DNA of 64,000 nt from positions 41,826 through 105,825 of IMG/VR virus record IMGVR_UViG_3300032893_000735, one strand, 5' to 3'. The notes under the pieces are model-generated. The model made no database searches, had not been told where the DNA came from, and worked only from the letters and a program-made list of their open reading frames with translations. Within the stretch, counting starts at the first letter, position 1, and each line of letters begins with the position of its first letter. Shown here in pieces: positions 13,909-21,653 of the stretch. Position numbers and translations under genes: made by a program. The DNA comes from a virus.

Positions 13909-14253
13909 TCACCATAGCCCGTTGAACGCACCTTTGTTAGCAAGTTGCTTCATCCGTTTATTGAACAAACGACCGTGGCAGGACTTCTGTGTGACTCTAT
14001 CCCATGTTTCCACATGTACGCATTCATGAAGGACCGTAAGGATCGTGATCGCCTTGAATTTCTTTATCTCTTCCGAAATCCAGATTTCGAACTTCCGCTC
14101 GTCTTTAGGAACCTTTCCATGTTTGGACAAGGTGTTCCCGATGGAGTGCGGTGGCATCTTTGACTTCTTCTGCCACTTGATTTTCACATTCTTTAGTTTG
14201 TTCCGGAAGTACCGTGAGTTGGCCAGATGGAATATCTCTTCAAGTCTAGTCAT
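13909..14253 (-). CDS. SprT-like zinc metalloprotease
   Basis: The product (114 aa) has HECVHVETWD with a third zinc ligand in KSCHGRLFNKRM and a C-terminal helix, as in the SprT/Spartan family. These proteases, in eukaryotes, cut DNA-protein crosslinks; the phage role is unknown. Active-site His and Glu are present. The start is the ATG 7 nt after a TATAAT box. The length is close to that of a bare SprT domain. Confidence 0.75.
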   Translation of the reverse strand: MTRLEEIFHLANSRYFRNKLKNVKIKWQKKSKMPPHSIGNTLSKHGKVPKDERKFEIWISEEIKKFKAITILTVLHECVHVETWDRVTQKSCHGRLFNKRMKQLANKGAFNGLW

Positions 14254-14260
14254 TTAATAT

Positions 14261-14280
14261 ATTATATCACGCAGAGTCAA
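14261..14280 (-). promoter_or_regulatory. Candidate promoter TTGACT-N8-TATAAT before the SprT-like gene
   Basis: This is the third instance of the TTGACW-N8-TATAAT arrangement, again only 7 nt before an ATG. Confidence 0.45.
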
Positions 14281-14594
14281 CCATTAAGATAAGCCAACAG
14301 ATCTGGATTGTCCCTGAGAACCTGGAGCAGAACCGGAGCCACACAGTTCACGAAATCTTCCGCGTCCAGTTTTGGATCAGTTTCATACGCTCCGGTAAAC
14401 GACGGGTAAGTGCAACAATGCAGGGCCTCGTGCAATAAAACTTCTTTGGCTTTAGTCGCCCTGAGATTTTTCCGGATACGTATCTCCGTCAGATCGAAGT
14501 CCGTTGAACCGAGTTCGTCAGGAAGTTCTTCAAGTGTCTTCCGGACAATCTTGTACGTATGAGGTCCGATCTTGATTGTCCGTGGCATCTTCAT
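14277..14594 (-). CDS. HExxH zinc-peptidase-like protein
   Basis: The product (105 aa) has a VLLHEALHCC motif (residues 51-60) that looks like a zincin active site, preceded by a small beta-rich domain (KIGPHTYKIV). It resembles the minimal metallopeptidases common in phages, function unknown. This ATG follows CAAGG and overlaps the stop of the lysozyme gene by 4 nt; the frame is open upstream. Confidence 0.6.
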   Translation of the reverse strand: MKMPRTIKIGPHTYKIVRKTLEELPDELGSTDFDLTEIRIRKNLRATKAKEVLLHEALHCCTYPSFTGAYETDPKLDAEDFVNCVAPVLLQVLRDNPDLLAYLNG

Positions 14595-15052
14595 GTTCGC
14601 GCCTTGAATAATTCCGATTCCCACTGCCTACGTCTGGTCAGTCCATCAACCGGGGCCAGAACTCCCTTAACCCGAGACTTGTTATATTTCAGGATCTCAG
14701 AGGGAACAGCATCGTACTTCCCGTCATTAAGTCCAGTTTCGGACACTAGGGTTTTAAGGGTTCCGCAACCTAGATTGTAACAGAAGCTGGACAGCGCGTC
14801 GAACTGGTTCTGGTTCAGAGGGGTTTTAATGAAAGCTACAATATATTTTTCTGAGCGATTCTTCAAGTCCTCCGCAAAGTCGGACATGGCTTTGTCCATA
14901 GTCTCGGGAACCTTCTCATTGTCCAGCAGCGGACCCTTGTGCATCAAGTGCCCGACGCCTTCCGTGGCATTCCCTGACAGGTCATTATATGGAACAAGTT
15001 TGACGCCTTCAAATCCGGCGATCTTCTTGACAGCTTCTGGGGAGGTGTTCAT
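14591..15052 (-). CDS. T4-type lysozyme (endolysin)
   Basis: The product (153 aa) is a glycoside hydrolase family 24 muramidase that cuts peptidoglycan at lysis. The catalytic block GFEGVKLVPYNDLSGNATEGVGH (here quoted in parts: GFEGVKLVPYND, then EGVGH) carries the expected Glu and Asp, and LNQNQFDALSSFCYNLG matches the second family motif. There is no signal peptide, so it would need a holin. It lies in an operon with an HNH gene and two metalloprotease-like genes. Confidence 0.88.
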   Translation of the reverse strand: MNTSPEAVKKIAGFEGVKLVPYNDLSGNATEGVGHLMHKGPLLDNEKVPETMDKAMSDFAEDLKNRSEKYIVAFIKTPLNQNQFDALSSFCYNLGCGTLKTLVSETGLNDGKYDAVPSEILKYNKSRVKGVLAPVDGLTRRRQWESELFKART

Positions 15053-15597
15053 AGGGGCCAGTGATAAACCTGGGGGTCAGTTTGTCTAGCAAATTTTCGC
15101 AAAAGATGGATAGGTACTTTATCTGCATCGGGGCGGAAGTCAATTATCTTGTAAGCACCCTTCCACAGATTGCACCTGACGCACAGAGGCTGAATGTTAT
15201 AGATCTGATTACTTCCTCCTAAAAAAAGAGAAAGGATGTGGTCTGGGACAAGACGATACTCGGATGATCCGCACCTCAGACATTCGTGATTATATTTTTC
15301 TTTAAGGGATTCCCATTCTTCGGGGAGAAATTTACCGTCAGCCTCTGCTTCTCTTTGAAGCCTGTGACGTTTCTTCCTCGCAGCGTAACTCTCTGTTCCG
15401 TCTTCGCTGTGTACTCTTCGAACTCTTTCTTTTCTGAAAGTCGAACGAGTCTCTCTAGGCTCTATTCTATCTGGGTCTTCGTCCCAGCGACTACTCCTAC
15501 ACCCAGCACATCTGACTGGAATCGAATAGGCAGACCATGCGTACCCACATAGGTTGCACTCACATTCATACATTGTTACTATGATTTTTTCAATCAT
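15049..15597 (-). CDS. HNH endonuclease with N-terminal zinc ribbon
   Basis: The product (182 aa) has a zinc ribbon (CNLCGYAW ... RCAGCRSSRW, residues 15-40), a basic linker and a C-terminal HNH domain (HECLRCGSSEY, LVPDHILSLFLGGSNQIYNIQPLCVRCN). It looks like a free-standing mobile nuclease. The N-terminal ribbon resembles that of the product of 15621, so the two neighbours share a DNA-recognition part. The start follows AGAGGAAACGA. Confidence 0.82.
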   Translation of the reverse strand: MIEKIIVTMYECECNLCGYAWSAYSIPVRCAGCRSSRWDEDPDRIEPRETRSTFRKERVRRVHSEDGTESYAARKKRHRLQREAEADGKFLPEEWESLKEKYNHECLRCGSSEYRLVPDHILSLFLGGSNQIYNIQPLCVRCNLWKGAYKIIDFRPDADKVPIHLLRKFARQTDPQVYHWPL

Positions 15598-15620
15598 TCG
15601 TTTCCTCTTCCGAACAGTAA

Positions 15621-15968
15621 CTACTGCTTCGGCGGTTTACAGATATAGCAAGTGCAGGTAGCAGAATGTTTAGGTCTTCCAAGTTTTAAGGCCATCTGCG
15701 CCAAAATAGATTCAGCTACAGAAGATCCAGGTGGCTTTGGTTTCTCTGTTTGAGTCTCGTTCTTCAAAACTTCTACACAGGAGAATTGGTCTAACTCCGA
15801 AGAGGAAAGTATTCGACTAACTTCTTGTTCTATCGGTACTGTTTTAGAATCCCTAGAATTCCAGTCTCGATGCTTCCCTTTTCCAGCACAACGCTTAGGA
15901 ATGCTTTCGGATAGCCAAGTATGCCCGCACCAGCAAATACATTCGTTTACTTCTTTTCGTCTTATCAT
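15621..15968 (-). CDS. Zinc-ribbon protein related to the neighbouring HNH protein
   Basis: The product (115 aa) begins with CICWCGHTWLSESIPKRCAG, the same zinc ribbon as in the 15049 product (CNLCGYAWSAYSIPVRCAG), but has no nuclease domain; it ends with CTCYICKPPK. A DNA-binding regulator or nuclease remnant is possible. Two near-identical 18-bp palindromes sit directly before its start, which suggests autoregulation. The reading frame continues upstream, but that part crosses the palindromes and looks non-coding. Confidence 0.55.
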   Translation of the reverse strand: MIRRKEVNECICWCGHTWLSESIPKRCAGKGKHRDWNSRDSKTVPIEQEVSRILSSSELDQFSCVEVLKNETQTEKPKPPGSSVAESILAQMALKLGRPKHSATCTCYICKPPKQ

Positions 15969-15969
15969 C

Positions 15970-16040
15970 TGGTTCCATAGTACCAAGTTATTTGTCGTCC
16001 CATAGAACCCGATCTTTATCTTTTGGTTCCATAGTACCAA
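15970..16040 (-). promoter_or_regulatory. Pair of palindromic operator-like sites (TTGGTTCCATAGTACCAA)
   Basis: One copy of TGGTTCCATAGTACCA ends 1 nt before the 15621 gene start. A second, extended to TTGGT/ACCAA, lies 53 bp further upstream. A partial third copy (CCCATAGAAC) lies between. The symmetry fits a dimeric repressor. Confidence 0.6.
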
Positions 16041-16433
16041 AACTTTTAAGGGAGGGTCGGGGTCGCTAGGTGAAGTCTCAGTCCTACGGCACAACGCGGG
16101 GGTCAGGCCCCCGGTGGGTGGGCCGCGTTTCGTAGGGTCCCCCGCAAGTCGCACATATCAAACGACTTAGCGCCACCGTAGACAAGTCTCTTGGAGAATC
16201 TCCGCCGGACCGATACTGCATCTATTGCCACACTGTAGTCACAGCTTACCTGTAACCTATTGATTCTAAAGGGGCGATGCAAAACTAATGTTATCGGTCG
16301 ATGGGTTTGGCCGATTCGGTGGCCGATGCCCGGTGAAAACTGTATGTTGATTCTAAACGACTTAGGCCATGTAACCCCGCCGCTGTGTCCTGTTCTATGG
16401 CCGATAGCCTAAGGTAAACGTCTCAGTACTGAG
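16041..16433. other. Non-coding stretch in the control region
   Basis: About 390 bp without a convincing gene on either strand. It is mixed in composition and contains TTGATTCTAAA twice (near 16260 and 16350) and the related segments GGCCGAT several times. No promoter or RNA could be assigned with confidence. Confidence 0.4.
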
Positions 16434-16637
16434 TCATTTAGATCCTAATACAGACGTGCTACTTGCCTTGGACACGTCTTTGCCTCTACCCTTGCGCTTT
16501 GCTCTAGTCTTTGGCTTAAGTCTTTTAAAGCCTTGCAGTTGCCTAGTCGCATCCAAGACTTGTTTAATGCTGGCCTTGGGGTCCTGGATAATACGGATTA
16601 GGGCTAGCTCTGCTATTTGAGATTGAGTCTTGGGCAT
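16434..16637 (-). CDS. Hypothetical basic protein (67 aa, start uncertain)
   Basis: The product is unrecognised. It has a helical N-terminus (SQIAELALIRIIQDPKASI) and a strongly basic tail (KPKTRAKRKGRGKD), as in small DNA-binding proteins. This is the first leftward gene from the divergent control region, where a phage regulator would be expected. No Shine-Dalgarno precedes this ATG; an in-frame ATG at 16790 after ACGGACGGA would give 118 aa. Confidence 0.45.
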   Translation of the reverse strand: MPKTQSQIAELALIRIIQDPKASIKQVLDATRQLQGFKRLKPKTRAKRKGRGKDVSKASSTSVLGSK

Positions 16638-16852
16638 TAGGTAAGCGATACTACGTAAGCGTATGGGTTGGTACGGGCCCGTGTGATCCATTGCGAATCT
16701 AGCAATAATTGACCGCGACTGAGGATAGCGCTTGCTGTGTGCGGGCCCGTCTATAGTGTATAGAGTGATTCGGGGCGCGAAAACGTGCATTCCGTCCGTA
16801 AAATGGATTTTCGCAATGTTTTTCGGCCTTCATTATCAATCGTTTAGGGTAG

Positions 16853-16870
16853 TTTTCCACATTTTCCACA
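16853..16870 (+). promoter_or_regulatory. Two adjacent DnaA-box-like 9-mers (TTTTCCACA twice)
   Basis: TTTTCCACA occurs twice without a gap. Each matches TTWTNCACA, the DnaA-box consensus. Single copies stand about 10 nt before the -35 boxes of the promoters at 18977 and 21798. They could bind host DnaA or simply be a shared activator site. Confidence 0.55.
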
Positions 16871-16881
16871 GACAGGGGAGA

Positions 16882-16910
16882 TTGACACAAATTCGGGATA
16901 GTGGGAATCT
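16882..16910 (+). promoter_or_regulatory. Early rightward promoter (TTGACA-N17-GAATCT)
   Basis: There is a perfect -35 TTGACA; the -10 (GAATCT) is weak but shares AATCT with the 18977 promoter. It lies just after the paired TTTTCCACA boxes and 30 nt before the first rightward gene. Confidence 0.55.
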
Positions 16911-16939
16911 AGGAATGTCAACGCAACAAAGGAGACGAG

Positions 16940-17431
16940 ATGGCACAGCAACCAAATTGGAAGAGCATCGGCACGGTCGGAGATGTTAACCCGTTGGACT
17001 ATGACGGCGGATACGTATATGAGGATACGACTGGCGTCTATCCTGCCGAATTGGAATATGTCCGGAATGTATCGGGCACAGAAGACGAAAACGGACCGTG
17101 GGAAGTCTATCGCTGGCCATTGGACCGCTACGAAATGGTCGACGCGGGCGGTGATACGCTGCTAGTGCCGTTTGGGTTTGGCTCTCGTTCAGATCTTCCT
17201 CATCCGCTGGCCAATTACGACGCGTGGTTTAATGACGACATTTCGCAAGTAGCATCCTATGTTGGATCCAACGTTGCGGAGATGCGTGCTTCGCTGTGCT
17301 CCGACAATCCGATGGAGCGGGCCTGGGTATATTTGGACCTTGCGACCTGCCACGGTTTCGAGAATTTCGACTCTTACCCTCTTGACTACTCGGACCGCGA
17401 AGAACTGGAGAAGCGGTACGCAACGTTATAG
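16940..17431 (+). CDS. Hypothetical acidic protein, first rightward gene
   Basis: The product (163 aa) is unrecognised. It is acidic and aromatic-rich (many Asp, Tyr and Trp), with no membrane segment or known motif; the C-terminal half (ASLCSDNPMERAWVYLDLATCHGFENF) may be helical. The start follows AAAGGAG by 5 nt. Its position behind the first rightward promoter suggests an early host-takeover gene. Confidence 0.65.
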   Translation: MAQQPNWKSIGTVGDVNPLDYDGGYVYEDTTGVYPAELEYVRNVSGTEDENGPWEVYRWPLDRYEMVDAGGDTLLVPFGFGSRSDLPHPLANYDAWFNDDISQVASYVGSNVAEMRASLCSDNPMERAWVYLDLATCHGFENFDSYPLDYSDREELEKRYATL

Positions 17432-17500
17432 AATCCGTCCAGATAATGGACAACTTACAGCGTAACCCATCCGCTATATGATGGGCGGGGAGTTGAGACA

Positions 17501-17593
17501 ATGCCTGATTTTTCTATCGGATGTTTGCTGGTTATTCTCGGCGTAGTGTTGTGTTTAGTGGCGCAGTTTCTCGCCGAATGGATCAATGATTAG
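17501..17593 (+). CDS. Tiny membrane protein (30 aa)
   Basis: MPDFSIGCLL opens a protein that is almost entirely one transmembrane helix (residues 4-24), ending EWIND. The start follows GGGGAG at 8 nt. It is one of many tiny membrane proteins in the rightward operon. Confidence 0.5.
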   Translation: MPDFSIGCLLVILGVVLCLVAQFLAEWIND

Positions 17594-17690
17594 CGTCCAT
17601 TTTTCAGACAACACCCTAGGGTAAAATCGCCAGTACTGCGCTGTTTTGCCCTACTGATCTGTACTCACGGCGCAATGGAGGAGCTAGAAA

Positions 17691-17894
17691 ATGAATTCCT
17701 ATGTGGTAATCTGCGGAAACATTGGAATGGTGTATTCCGGCGGAGTGTATCAATCCGCATTGGACGCGTTCACAGTCTACAAAAACAAGTCTATTCGGGG
17801 CGAGGGGCGCGCAAGCGGCGAAAGTGTTACCATGTTCCGGAATGGCGAAGTAATCAAGGAATTCATCGGAAGCACGGACGAAAACGAAGACTAA
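17691..17894 (+). CDS. Hypothetical protein (67 aa)
   Basis: The product is unrecognised: a small beta-strand-rich protein with FTVYKNKS and MFRNGEVIKEF segments and an acidic end (STDENED). A strong GGAGGAG stands before the start. A longer reading frame in another phase over the same DNA lacks a ribosome-binding site and was not taken. Confidence 0.6.
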   Translation: MNSYVVICGNIGMVYSGGVYQSALDAFTVYKNKSIRGEGRASGESVTMFRNGEVIKEFIGSTDENED

Positions 17895-17997
17895 TCGCAG
17901 AGTGGCCGTCCGGAAAATGGACGGTTAATGCGGCGGTCCCGTCACAAGCCGGGACAATCCAAACCGTATTCCGTGAAACTCACGGCGAAAGGGAAAC

Positions 17998-18516
17998 ATG
18001 TACGTCCCGAAGAATCTCAAGCTATGGACATTGCCGGATTCATACTTCGGCGAGCGCTGGACGGATTATTACGTGGTAATCGGTGCTCACCGGGACAGCG
18101 ACACAATTTCTCGGTGCAACTTCGATTGCATCCTTGCCGACTTGGAAAAACTGGAATCTGAAACGTGCAAGGAATGGGACAATGGGACGGATGACGAATC
18201 CGCCTTGCAGCACGTCACAGAGAATCATTGGGCCGTTGGATGGGTCGAATGGATCGGAATTCACAAGAATGCGCCCGATGAATTGTTGCGGCGAGCCGAT
18301 GAAATAATTGGCGAGCTGGAAGATTATCCGGTGTACAACGATGACAAGCTGTCAGAATTCGAAGATGAACAGGCTTGTGAAGCTTGGAAGTCTTACAGCT
18401 TGCGGGACCGAATCGAACTATGTGCGGAGTATGGAGTCTCGATTTTCGCCGCGCGGCGCGACTATCCGCCGTATGACGATCAAGGCGGAATTCAGCAAAC
18501 CTTACTAGGCTACTAA
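17998..18516 (+). CDS. Hypothetical protein (172 aa)
   Basis: The product is unrecognised. It is acidic, with VVIGAHRDSDTI near the N-terminus and several aromatic clusters, and resembles the early protein at 16940 in composition. The start follows AAAGGGAAAC. Confidence 0.6.
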   Translation: MYVPKNLKLWTLPDSYFGERWTDYYVVIGAHRDSDTISRCNFDCILADLEKLESETCKEWDNGTDDESALQHVTENHWAVGWVEWIGIHKNAPDELLRRADEIIGELEDYPVYNDDKLSEFEDEQACEAWKSYSLRDRIELCAEYGVSIFAARRDYPPYDDQGGIQQTLLGY

Positions 18517-18537
18517 TCCCATTTTCCGGACAAAACA

Positions 18538-18720
18538 ATGAAACCAAATAATTGGATCAATCCTCGGGACGATTACGCGATCTGTAGAGCAAAACAGGTC
18601 GTCGGGTACCGGACCGGCTCCGCCCTGCAATCACACATTAACACTTGTCACGGCGGGCAAGTTTCCGATACTTGCCCCGCGTGCAAAGAGATTCAGCGCA
18701 AGATGGAGGCAGCAAAGTGA
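18538..18720 (+). CDS. Small zinc-finger-like protein (60 aa)
   Basis: The segment CRAKQ..HINTCHGGQ..CPACK carries four Cys and two His that could bind zinc. The function is unknown. Its stop overlaps the GTG start of the next gene. Confidence 0.55.
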   Translation: MKPNNWINPRDDYAICRAKQVVGYRTGSALQSHINTCHGGQVSDTCPACKEIQRKMEAAK

Positions 18721-18941
18721 CCATTCAGCAAGCCGCATGGCAAAAAAGAAGCGACGTTGTCGATGTAGACTGGAAGGAATTGTGGGAGCGGTACGACTAC
18801 CCGCATGCTACGATTCTCGGAGGCTGCCAGAACGTCTCGCACCGCACGGCGCAACCGTTCTGGAGCACACTCAAACGGGCGGCGGTTTTGACCGTGCTGT
18901 TTACGGCAGTGTTCGCCATTTTCACCGCAATTGTGTTTTAG
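18717..18941 (+). CDS. Tail-anchored membrane protein (74 aa)
   Basis: GTG start in a GTGA overlap. A soluble N-terminal half is followed by a C-terminal transmembrane helix (VLTVLFTAVFAIFTAIVF), so it is likely inserted by its tail with the N-terminus in the cytoplasm. The stop codon touches a palindrome copy. Function unknown. Confidence 0.55.
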   Translation: MTIQQAAWQKRSDVVDVDWKELWERYDYPHATILGGCQNVSHRTAQPFWSTLKRAAVLTVLFTAVFAIFTAIVF

Positions 18942-18957
18942 TCCATTTTCTGGAAAG

Positions 18958-19005
18958 TTTTCCACAATTTTCAGGCTTGACACGGAAAACAATAACAACT
19001 AATCT
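18958..19005 (+). promoter_or_regulatory. Early promoter with upstream TTTTCCACA box
   Basis: TTTTCCACA, 10 nt, TTGACA, 17 bp, TAATCT. The module matches the one at 21780 base for base in spacing, give or take 1 nt. It drives the gene at 19027. Confidence 0.7.
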
Positions 19006-19026
19006 TGAATCATTGGAGGGCAAGAC

Positions 19027-19341
19027 ATGGTCCTCGACCCGCGTTACAAAGCAATGGAGAACCCTACTATCCTACTCATGCACGCTATTGGATGGCAGGG
19101 CGGAACGGTTCACCAAGTGGCGGAACATACAGGCTTGCCCGTGCCCGATATTCTTTCCTTACACAAGCATGAGCCGTATTCCGGCTTGAATTCTTCGGCG
19201 TGCTCCGGGTGGACCAGTGTAAGAACGTGTTCTCTCGAATGGAACCAGGAACGGATCTTCCCGAAGTACCACGGCAACATTGACTTTTGGTCCGGGGTTT
19301 TACAGGCTCAGTTCAGCATCGAGGTAATGGGCCTATCCTAA
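19027..19341 (+). CDS. Hypothetical protein (104 aa)
   Basis: The product is unrecognised. Residues 20-45 (GWQGGTVHQVAEHTGLPVPDILSL) read like a helix-turn-helix, so DNA binding is possible. A TTGGAGGG Shine-Dalgarno precedes the ATG. It has its own promoter. Confidence 0.55.
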   Translation: MVLDPRYKAMENPTILLMHAIGWQGGTVHQVAEHTGLPVPDILSLHKHEPYSGLNSSACSGWTSVRTCSLEWNQERIFPKYHGNIDFWSGVLQAQFSIEVMGLS

Positions 19342-19386
19342 CGGCACAATCCGAAAAATGGACAACTCACGGGGGGAAGGTGTACC

Positions 19387-19536
19387 ATGAAAACAATTTT
19401 CTGGGATGTGTTTCATAATGGGCGCAAGATTGACAGCGTACCATATTCGGCGGACTGTGATAAGGAATATGTGCGCCGCTCACTGATTGAACACGACGGG
19501 TATAACCCCGACATCCTTGTCCGCAAGGCGCGATAA
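19387..19536 (+). CDS. Hypothetical protein (49 aa)
   Basis: A short protein starting MKTIFWDVFHNGRKID, possibly one beta-alpha unit. The start follows GGGGGAAGG. Its TAA overlaps the ATG of the next gene (TAATG), so the two are coupled. Confidence 0.6.
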   Translation: MKTIFWDVFHNGRKIDSVPYSADCDKEYVRRSLIEHDGYNPDILVRKAR

Positions 19537-19871
19537 TGCGAATGTGGATGGTCGAACCCCGGCTAATGTGTCGCAAGCATCTGTTAGGTGAGCACGTAGA
19601 GCTGCACATGCTAGTCGGGAGCCTTCAGCGCGGAAAGTCAATAGCAGGTTTCTTGTCTAGGGGCCTGCTAGAACCTCAACACATACGAGAGCGTCACGCG
19701 ATTTTAGTTGCGGAAATGGAACGGCGGGGATACTCTCATAACAGTGCACTCGCGGAATACGAAACCGATATAACCGGCAAGGTGGACAGACAAAAGTCAT
19801 TGCAGGATCTTTCGGGAAGGTGTATCGAGTGTGCGGAACGGATCAAAGAACAAGGAGGCGCGGAAAAATGA
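19536..19871 (+). CDS. Pyrimidine dimer DNA glycosylase (endonuclease V / DenV-like)
   Basis: The product (111 aa) matches the layout of the pyrimidine-dimer glycosylase family in phages: MRMWMVEPRLMCRKHLLGEHVELH at the N-terminus (given here in parts: MRMWMVEPRLMCRKHL, then EHVELH), then a conserved HAILVAEMERRGYSHNS. Such enzymes cut UV-damaged DNA at thymine dimers. It would protect phage DNA from light damage, which suits a phage of surface soil or water. The assignment rests on motif recall. Confidence 0.65.
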   Translation: MRMWMVEPRLMCRKHLLGEHVELHMLVGSLQRGKSIAGFLSRGLLEPQHIRERHAILVAEMERRGYSHNSALAEYETDITGKVDRQKSLQDLSGRCIECAERIKEQGGAEK

Positions 19872-20038
19872 TTTTCAGGACAAGGAAAGACGCGAAGTCG
19901 TGGGCGAAAGCGAATCTCCGAGGAAAATACTATCGCCTTGTGACATCTTACGTAAACGCAGAGCGCGGCTATGAGACGAAAATCGCTCTCCAGTCCCGCC
20001 CATTTAGCCGAATGAATGATCCGAAAGTTTACGCCTAA
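19868..20038 (+). CDS. Hypothetical basic protein (56 aa)
   Basis: Starts by ATGA overlap with the glycosylase gene. The sequence (MIFRTRKDAKSWAKANL ... YYRLVTSYV) is basic and probably alpha-beta. Function unknown; coupling suggests joint expression with the repair enzyme. Confidence 0.55.
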   Translation: MIFRTRKDAKSWAKANLRGKYYRLVTSYVNAERGYETKIALQSRPFSRMNDPKVYA

Positions 20039-20133
20039 CCGCTTAGCCGGAGCGTTATCCGGCCCCTCTACCGGGTTTAACGGTCCCGGCACTGATGAGC
20101 GCGAAAGGCGCGAAAGGGAGAATCCAAAAAAAA

Positions 20134-20961
20134 ATGGACAGAACGACGAATCGAGTGGACGTACCGAAACGGGTTTTAGATCGCGTCTACGCATCGAAAC
20201 CTGAAGACTGGAAACAGCACGAAAACGGCGGCGGATGGGTGCATAAAACCGCTTATGTTGAAAAATCGGCTTATTTGCATCCTACGTCGATTGTGTCCGG
20301 CGATGCTCGGGTGTACGGCAATGCTCGGGTGTACGGCGATGCTTGGGTGTCCGGCAATGCTTGGGTGTACGGCAATGCTCGGGTGTACGGCGATGCTTGG
20401 GTGTCCGGCAATGCTCGGGTGTCCGGCAATGCTTGGGTGTCCGGCGATGCTCGGGTGTCCGGCGATGCTCGGGTGTCCGGCGATGCTTGGGTGTCCGGCA
20501 ATGCTCGGGTGTCCGGCAATGCTCAGGTGTCCGGCGATGCTTGGGTGTCCGGCAATGCTCGGGTGTACGGCAATGCTCAGGTGTCCGGCAATGCTCAGGT
20601 GTCCGGCGATGCTTGGGTGTCCGGCAATGCTCGGGTGTACGGCAATGCTCAGGTGTCCGGCGATGCTCGGGTGTACGGCAATGCTCGGGTGTCCGGCGAT
20701 GCTCGGGTGTCCGGCGATGCTTGGGTATTTTCGCCCCTCTACATCCAAGGCACAATGCACTCGCTCACCTTGTGCAGTTTTACGCAAATTGCTGTAGGGT
20801 GCCACGTCCATGATATAACCTATTGGATGAAGCATTACAAGGCAATAGGGCGGACCGAGGGGTACACGAAAGAACAGGTAAGCGAGTACAAACGACATTT
20901 GGATTATTTGGCCGCAGAGTCTGAGCGGCTACTGGCTGCAAAAATCGAAACGAAGGAATAA
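20134..20961 (+). CDS. Left-handed beta-helix repeat protein
   Basis: The product (275 aa) has a unique N-terminus, about 24 six-residue repeats (residues 50-197) of the type SGNARV, YGNAWV and SGDAWV, and a unique C-terminal 80 residues. Hexapeptide repeats of this type fold as a left-handed beta-helix, as in bacterial transferases and some phage proteins. There is no transferase catalytic His at the expected site, so the role is unknown. The repeat units differ only at a few positions and are near-perfect 18-nt DNA repeats. The start after AAGGGAG was preferred over an ATG at 20095. Confidence 0.75.
   Translation: MDRTTNRVDVPKRVLDRVYASKPEDWKQHENGGGWVHKTAYVEKSAYLHPTSIVSGDARVYGNARVYGDAWVSGNAWVYGNARVYGDAWVSGNARVSGNAWVSGDARVSGDARVSGDAWVSGNARVSGNAQVSGDAWVSGNARVYGNAQVSGNAQVSGDAWVSGNARVYGNAQVSGDARVYGNARVSGDARVSGDAWVFSPLYIQGTMHSLTLCSFTQIAVGCHVHDITYWMKHYKAIGRTEGYTKEQVSEYKRHLDYLAAESERLLAAKIETKE
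20300..20725 (+). repeat. 18-nt tandem repeat coding for the hexapeptide array
   Basis: About 24 units of GGTGTCCGGCRATGCTYR differ at three positions (tcc/tac, a/g, c/t). The unit variants are shuffled rather than ordered, which points to recent recombination or slippage. Confidence 0.9.
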
Positions 20962-21052
20962 CCAACCGCCCGCCGGAGCGTATCCGGTAGGCTCTACAGG
21001 CAAGCCGTCACGGGGCAGAGCTGAGCATCTACTAATTGCCTAAAGGAGAACC

Positions 21053-21580
21053 ATGAGTAAGTACACGGAACAGGCGGAAAAGTTTCTCAAGGACCACGGC
21101 CTGACATTCACGGCGCAGCTTATCGGGTCTGATTGCCCGAAGTTTTGCGAAGATGCAGCCAAAATGCGGGAAATGGACAACCACGAATTCCTATCAGAAG
21201 TAAACGAAGCGGGCGAAAGTTTTGCAGAATCCGCCCAAGAAATGTTAGACGCACTCCGCGCGGCGCAAGAATCCGAGGACAATGAGGCTGAGGATGAAGC
21301 GCGGCGGACAATTGACGCGCACCCGCTTTCGGTCCAGGTTCGTGGCGGATGGCATACTCCGGGTTGCGGCGGCAGAGTGGCGGAGGAATTCGAGATTCTG
21401 CTAGGCACCGGTGGCCCCGCATCCAGGATCATCGGGGAACTGAACGAATACGCCGAACCCGATTCGGCGCGGTTTGAATATCAGGATTGGTTTAAGCCGT
21501 GGACTCCAGCGCTCAACTTGTCTGAAGATCAGAATGAAGCGATCCTAGAATTTGCCCGCCAGTTCTATTACGGCGAATAA
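21053..21580 (+). CDS. Conserved hypothetical phage/plasmid protein
   Basis: The product (175 aa) has an acidic helical N-terminal half and a C-terminal block VQVRGGWHTPG ... EEFEILLGTGGPASRI ... WFKPWTPA, which I recall from phage and plasmid proteins of unknown function. No catalytic motif is evident. The start follows AAAGGAG. Confidence 0.65.
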   Translation: MSKYTEQAEKFLKDHGLTFTAQLIGSDCPKFCEDAAKMREMDNHEFLSEVNEAGESFAESAQEMLDALRAAQESEDNEAEDEARRTIDAHPLSVQVRGGWHTPGCGGRVAEEFEILLGTGGPASRIIGELNEYAEPDSARFEYQDWFKPWTPALNLSEDQNEAILEFARQFYYGE

Positions 21581-21653
21581 CTCACGGCGCAACCGGCCCG
21601 CCCATCGGCCTAAAGGTGGGGCAGAGAATCAGGAAAGGGGAGTAAAAAAAAAG

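Noticed and set aside
17675-18079. 134-aa frame overlapping the 17691 gene
   Set aside because: The TTG/ATG candidates lack a ribosome site, while the 67-aa frame has GGAGGAG; composition (Arg/Ser-rich) is that of a shadow.
20300-20725. Regular repeats that look like a CRISPR array
   Set aside because: The units are contiguous 18-mers without unique spacers and encode a hexapeptide array; no cas genes are near.
20176-20898. Long open frames on the opposite strand and other phases of the repeat regions
   Set aside because: They only mirror the tandem repeats, have no ribosome-binding sites and run against the operon direction.
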